From Methylobacterium planeticum (GTDB lineage: Bacteria; Pseudomonadota; Alphaproteobacteria; Rhizobiales; Beijerinckiaceae), in assembly GCF_008806345.1 (NCBI RefSeq), contig NZ_VZZJ01000023.1:1-64000 (forward strand): a stretch of DNA of 64,000 bases. The letters run 5' to 3'. Each line of letters opens with the position of its first letter. The stretch's first letter is position 1. Below the pieces are notes generated by a model. That model had not been told where the DNA came from. It ran no database searches and saw only the letters and a list, made by a program, of their open reading frames with translations. Shown one piece after another: positions 60,358-64,000 of this stretch. The translations under genes were made by a program, and so were the position numbers.

Positions 60358-61107
60358 TCAGCCGGCGCGGCGGGCGCAGCGCACGTAGGTCGCGCTGCCC
60401 TTGCCGCTCGTCCAGATCAGGCGGTCGCCGTCGACGAGGAGGCGGACCTGCGACGACCAGCGGCGGCCGCGGTCGCTGCACTCGGCCGCCAGGACCCAGG
60501 CATTGCCGCTGCGGCGCCCGTCATGGAAGCTGCAGACGGTGCGGCCGGCCCGCGCCCCGTCCGGCGTGATCGTGGCCGGCAGGAAGCCGCGGCGGCGCGA
60601 GCGCGCCCCGCAGGCCGCCCCGGTCGGGCCCCAGACCCCGACATAGTCCGCCCGCTCGGCCGGCATCGCGGCGGGCGACGCGGGTGAGCCCTGAGGTGCC
60701 GCGAGCGTCGGCGGGCCGGCCTGGGGCATCTCGGCACCGTCCCCCGCCAGGGCGACGCGCCGCGGCTGCAGCGGCTGCAGCGGCCCTTCGAGGGCCGGCC
60801 CGGCCTCGGCCCGGCGGCGCAGGGCCGGGCCGACCGGGCGGGCGAGTTCGGCGGGCAGCTCGAAGGATGCCGCCTCCACGCGCGCCGCCCCGCGGGGATC
60901 GGCGGGGCCGGGCCTCAGTGGGATGTCCTCGGCCAGGAACACGGCGCTGTAGCTGAACAGGGCGCCCCAACCGGCCGCGATCAGCAGGAGCATCGCGAGG
61001 CCGCCCCTGGAGATCCCGATCCGGGGCGCCTCGCCTCTGGGGTCCGCGCGCGCGGCACCGGCCTCCGGCGAAGCACCGGTCAGGGCCCCCTCGATCCCCA
61101 CCGCCAT
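60358..61107 (-). CDS. Membrane-anchored hypothetical protein
   Basis: A 249-residue protein with a cytoplasmic N-terminus of about 35 residues, one membrane segment (GGLAMLLLIAAGWGALFSYS), a Pro/Ala-rich linker of about 85 residues and a C-terminal domain of about 95 residues. The latter (ADYVGVWGPTGAACGARSRR through WTSGKGSATYVRC) has a small beta-rich look with three or four cysteines. I recognise no named family. It is convergent to groEL and ends 102 nt after it. Confidence 0.7.
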   Translation of the reverse strand: MAVGIEGALTGASPEAGAARADPRGEAPRIGISRGGLAMLLLIAAGWGALFSYSAVFLAEDIPLRPGPADPRGAARVEAASFELPAELARPVGPALRRRAEAGPALEGPLQPLQPRRVALAGDGAEMPQAGPPTLAAPQGSPASPAAMPAERADYVGVWGPTGAACGARSRRRGFLPATITPDGARAGRTVCSFHDGRRSGNAWVLAAECSDRGRRWSSQVRLLVDGDRLIWTSGKGSATYVRCARRAG

Positions 61108-61130
61108 CGTCCCGTCCCCCGATCCTGCTC

Positions 61131-61763
61131 TCAGCGCCCGAAGATGCCCTTGAGGAATTGTGCCGTCCGGTTGCGCTTCTTCTTGCGCTCCAGCTCCGCC
61201 GCGTCCTTCAGCCAGGCGACCTGCACCACCCGCCGCTCGCCCTCGAACGGCTCGTGGCCGTGCCAGGAATTGTCGGCGCGCAGGAACGCGAACATCGTTC
61301 CCATCGTGGGGGGAACCTCGACCGCGAAGGGCGTGTAGTTCTTGCCGTCGTAGAGCACCCGCAGGCGCCCGGCGGCCGGGGCATCCCAGGCCTCGTTCAT
61401 GTAGACGAGGAGCGTCAGCACCTTCGAGGGGCCGTCCGTGTGGATCGATCCGTACTTGAGCTGCGAGCGCTTCATGATCGTGGTGAGGCGCGGGCAGGAC
61501 ACGAGGTCGACGCCGAACTTGTCACCGAGGATCTTCGAGAAGGCGTCGCTCTCGAGTTCCTCGATCAGGGTCTTGAAGCGCCCCTTCAGCGCCACCTCGT
61601 CCACCGTGAGGTAGCCGGGCTTGGCGATGTCGGGGAAGTCGCGGCAGACCTCCGCGATCGCCTCGCCCCGGAGGACGCCGTCCGCCAGGGCGAAGCGGTA
61701 GGGCTCGAGGCTGACGGGGGCGGCCTTGACCGCATCGATATTCAGAATCGAGAGACCGGACAT
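61131..61763 (-). CDS. 2-oxoglutarate/Fe(II)-dependent oxygenase family protein
   Basis: A 210-residue protein with a prolyl-hydroxylase-like double-stranded beta helix. Candidate iron ligands are His108 and Asp110 (SIHTDGPSK) and His168 (NSWHGHEPF); the following Arg177 or Arg178 probably binds 2-oxoglutarate. The C-terminus is strongly basic (ELERKKKRNRTAQFLKGIFG). Its substrate is unknown; similar genes often accompany cell-surface or nucleotide modification genes. The ATG at 61763 has AGGAAA upstream. The gene ends 24 nt before the start of the membrane-anchored hypothetical gene, so both may be co-transcribed. Confidence 0.82.
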   Translation of the reverse strand: MSGLSILNIDAVKAAPVSLEPYRFALADGVLRGEAIAEVCRDFPDIAKPGYLTVDEVALKGRFKTLIEELESDAFSKILGDKFGVDLVSCPRLTTIMKRSQLKYGSIHTDGPSKVLTLLVYMNEAWDAPAAGRLRVLYDGKNYTPFAVEVPPTMGTMFAFLRADNSWHGHEPFEGERRVVQVAWLKDAAELERKKKRNRTAQFLKGIFGR

Positions 61764-61816
61764 CGAGAGGTTTCCTGCTGTCGCGAGTTGAGAGCGTGCG
61801 CCGGCCGTGTCCGTCA

Positions 61817-61835
61817 ATTTCGCGTTGCGTGAAAT
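61817..61835. promoter_or_regulatory. Inverted repeat upstream of the oxygenase gene
   Basis: The 19-nt sequence has the form ATTTCnCGnnnCGnGAAAT and lies 54 nt upstream of the oxygenase start. It may be an operator; no regulator is assigned. Confidence 0.3.
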
Positions 61836-61982
61836 CTTAACGCGTCTTGGCGCATGGGGAATCCCCTAAATTCCGAGATTGCGGCGCGCACACGGCAGCG
61901 CGGGCCTCGACCCCTTCCCGGCCCGGGTGGAAACTGCCATGCTTGAGCCCTCGATACCCTGTAAGGCGCCCGGCCCCCCGCG

Positions 61983-62288
61983 ATGAGACGCCCCGTCCTC
62001 GCCCTCCTGCTCGGCCTCGCGACGGCGATGCCGGCGAGCGGGCAGAACCGCTCGGCGACGCCGCGCCTGACCTGCCTGGAAGCGATGGACCTCGTGAAGC
62101 GGGAGGGCGCGGTGGTGCTCGGCACCGGCGGCGCCCTCGCCGAGCGCATCGTGCGGGATCGCAGCTTCTGCACCTTCACGGAGATCGCCGAGCTGCGCTT
62201 CGCGCCGACCCGCGACAACCCGCAATGCCCGATCGGCTACCGCTGCAAGGAGCCGGGCTACGAGGATTGGGACTGGGACTGGAAATAA
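61983..62288 (+). CDS. Small exported Cys-containing hypothetical protein
   Basis: A 101-residue protein with a signal peptide (MRRPVLALLLGLATAMPASG). The mature part has four cysteines (TCLEAMDLVKREG, SFCTFTE, QCPIGYRC) likely to form two disulfides, a GAVVLGTGG turn and an acidic aromatic tail (EDWDWDWK). The pattern recurs in small Rhizobiales periplasmic proteins, but I know of no function. The gene stands alone between divergent and co-directional neighbours. Confidence 0.78.
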   Translation: MRRPVLALLLGLATAMPASGQNRSATPRLTCLEAMDLVKREGAVVLGTGGALAERIVRDRSFCTFTEIAELRFAPTRDNPQCPIGYRCKEPGYEDWDWDWK

Positions 62289-62521
62289 CCGCACGGAGTG
62301 AGGCCTCGGCCGCGTCACGCCGCCCCAGGGGTCTGGGCCGCGCGACGTGCGAAGCGGACGCACGCCCTCTGGGACCGGCATCGGCCGCTTGTCCGGCGCC
62401 CGTCCATGACCAAAAATTCACGAGACAAGCCGGGAGCCGCGCCACTATCTCGCCATGAGCCGTCGTCACTGCCGGCCGGTCGGGCCCGGGAGCGGCCCCG
62501 GCGCAGCGAGAGAATCGGGAG

Positions 62522-64000
62522 ATGCGCGTGGCCGCAATCAGGAGCGGGCTCGGCTTTCAGGCCGTCCTCACGGCGATCTTCGCCCTCGTGCTGCTGGCGG
62601 CTCCCGGGGTGCCCTCCCCACCCCTCTACGTCTCCCTGGCGGGCTTCGTCATGGCGGGTATCCTCCTCGCCTCGGCCCACCTCTCCGCCTACCTCAAGGT
62701 CTTCGTCTCGGTCTACGGCGTCGGCTACCTCGTGCTCGCCGGCGGCAAGACGCTCGCCGCGATGGGCGCGCTGCCGCCGACGCTGGCGGCGCTCCTGCCT
62801 CCCGCCTTCGCGGCGACCGGCGCGGTGGTCTTCGCCGCGATGGTCCTCGGCATCTCCTATCTCGGGCCGATCCGCGACATCACGCTGATCGCCGACCCCT
62901 ACTTCGCCTCCCGCGACGAGCCGACCCGCGAGATCGGCCCGTTCCGCTTCTTCGGTGCGACGGAGGGCAAGGTCGGGCAGCGCCTCGTGGCGCTCTCGAT
63001 CTTCATCACCTTCGCGCAGGTCGCGCTCCAGCTGCGCCTGAACTTCTGGTTCCGCGACCTGTTCAACGCGCTCCAAGAATATCAGGCCGACGTGTTCTGG
63101 TATCAGCTGATCTGGGTGTTCGGGCCCCTCGCCACGATCTGGGTGATCATCGGCATGTTCGACACCTTCGTGGACGCCTCGCTCCACCTGCGCTGGCGCA
63201 CCTGGCTGACCCGGAGCCTCTACGAGCGCTGGCTCGACGGCGGCACCCATTACCGCATCCCCTTCACGGGCGAGCACGCGGACAACCCGGATCAGCGCAT
63301 CCAGAGCGACGTCAACCTGTTCATCTCGCAGACGACGACGCTCTCGATCCGCCTGCTCTCGCAGGCCGCGACCCTCGTCTCCTTCATGGTGATCCTCTGG
63401 GGCCTGTCGCGGGACTTCGTGCTGCCCTTTACCGACACCGTGGTGCCGGGCTTCCTGGTCTGGCTCGTCGTCGGCTACGCGGTCGTTGGCACCTGGCTGA
63501 CGCACCTGATCGGGCGCCCGCTGATCGGGCTCGACTTCCGTCAGGAGAAGGTCGAGGCCGATTTCCGCTTCTCCCTCGCGCGCTCGCGCATCTATTCCGA
63601 GCAGATCGCGCTCCTGCGCGGCGAGCGCGCCGAGAGCGTACGCCTCCGCAGCCTGTTCCGCGAGATCATCGACAACTACCTCGGGATCATCTACCGGCGG
63701 ATCAAGCTCGGCAGCTTCACGCTCTCCTACAGCCAGCTCAGCGTCGTCTTCCCCTATATCCTCGCCGCGCCGTCCTACTTCCTGAAGAAGATCACCCTGG
63801 GCCAGTTCCAGCAGACCGGCGACGCCTTCTCGAGCGTGCAGTCGTCGCTGTCCTTCTTCATCAACTCCTACGTGACGATCGCGGCCTACAAGGCGAACAC
63901 GAACCGTCTCGCCTCGTTCAAGCGGGCGATGACCAAGGCCGAGGCCCTCTCGGGCGCGGGCTACGGCCTCGCCCAGGGCAACGAGACCGCCGCCGACGTC
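62522..64000 (+). CDS. ABC_membrane_2-type transporter (YddA/SbmA/BacA-like), cut by the right window edge
   Basis: The first 493 codons of a membrane ABC protein; no stop is reached. Three or four short hydrophobic segments come first, then the ABC_membrane_2 region: FRDLFNALQEYQADVFWYQL, HYRIPFTGEHADNPDQRIQS, DVNLFISQTTTLSIRLLSQA and the late segment SQLSVVFPYILAAPSYFLKK. The ATP-binding domain expected C-terminally in YddA-like proteins lies beyond the window; if absent there, it would be SbmA/BacA-like. BacA-type proteins import peptides and affect very-long-chain fatty acids in rhizobia. The ATG at 62522 opens the frame. Confidence 0.88.
   Translation, partial: MRVAAIRSGLGFQAVLTAIFALVLLAAPGVPSPPLYVSLAGFVMAGILLASAHLSAYLKVFVSVYGVGYLVLAGGKTLAAMGALPPTLAALLPPAFAATGAVVFAAMVLGISYLGPIRDITLIADPYFASRDEPTREIGPFRFFGATEGKVGQRLVALSIFITFAQVALQLRLNFWFRDLFNALQEYQADVFWYQLIWVFGPLATIWVIIGMFDTFVDASLHLRWRTWLTRSLYERWLDGGTHYRIPFTGEHADNPDQRIQSDVNLFISQTTTLSIRLLSQAATLVSFMVILWGLSRDFVLPFTDTVVPGFLVWLVVGYAVVGTWLTHLIGRPLIGLDFRQEKVEADFRFSLARSRIYSEQIALLRGERAESVRLRSLFREIIDNYLGIIYRRIKLGSFTLSYSQLSVVFPYILAAPSYFLKKITLGQFQQTGDAFSSVQSSLSFFINSYVTIAAYKANTNRLASFKRAMTKAEALSGAGYGLAQGNETAADV

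Overview
The window is high-GC, densely coded DNA, most likely chromosomal and from an alphaproteobacterium of the Hyphomicrobiales, probably Methylobacterium or a close relative. This assignment is inferred from gene content: a Cys-type membrane formate dehydrogenase with its DUF3305/DUF3306 accessory set, a Porin_2 (Omp2-type) porin, a DUF6894 protein, a periplasmic IorAB-type molybdoenzyme, polar amino-acid ABC operons and a CIRCE-controlled groESL. No rRNA, complete tRNA, CRISPR array, insertion sequence or phage gene was seen.

Layout. 1-5.0 kb: a polar amino-acid ABC transporter (ATPase cut by the window edge, two permeases, binding protein) following a sarcosine/N-methyl-tryptophan-oxidase-like flavoenzyme, with a divergent LysR regulator. 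5.6-9.0 kb: iorA-iorB plus a diheme c-type cytochrome, a probable periplasmic molybdenum hydroxylase with its own electron acceptor. 9.2-10.1 kb: a GAF-domain protein and a DUF6894 protein. 10.5-20.5 kb (minus strand): a formate dehydrogenase operon (alpha, beta and gamma subunits, Tat-targeted small protein, TorD-type chaperone) preceded by a coupled accessory run: an LplA/BirA-like protein lacking the usual lysine, DUF6505, DUF6352, DUF3305 and DUF3306. 20.6-32.7 kb: a polyferredoxin-like protein, a WD40-cytochrome c fusion, three MoeA paralogues (one degenerate, one fused to a periplasmic-binding-like domain, one canonical), MobB, a ModE-type regulator with the same kind of sensor domain, and a tungstate ABC transporter (tupB-tupC-tupA). 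I read 10-33 kb as one functional island covering metal uptake, metal-dependent regulation, cofactor maturation and a periplasmic formate dehydrogenase.

32.9-42.1 kb: a DctA-type dicarboxylate symporter with a candidate sigma-54 promoter, an orphan GltI-like binding protein, a major porin with a strong terminator, a complete gltIJKL-type acidic amino-acid ABC operon, and convergently a DUF1989 protein coupled to a GntA-like (YqcI/YcgG) putative heme N-oxygenase. 42.6-46.4 kb: neutral zinc metallopeptidase, family-4 uracil-DNA glycosylase, ETF-ubiquinone oxidoreductase. 46.5-54 kb: TPR protein, a REP-like palindromic mosaic, ispE, a polyprenyl diphosphate synthase, DUF2007 protein, TrmN6-like methyltransferase, a His/Arg-rich secreted protein, an S49 protease and a small exported protein. 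53.8-64 kb: glyQS, corA, groES-groEL behind CIRCE, a membrane-anchored hypothetical protein, a 2-oxoglutarate-type oxygenase, a small Cys-containing exported protein, and the start of an ABC_membrane_2 transporter cut by the right edge.

The strongest candidates for undescribed biology are the formate-dehydrogenase accessory system (unknown DUFs plus a catalytically doubtful ligase fold, a polyferredoxin and a WD40-cytochrome) and the tungstate/MoeA/PBP-sensor module with its near-perfect operator palindrome. All family names come from reading sequence motifs; no database search was run.
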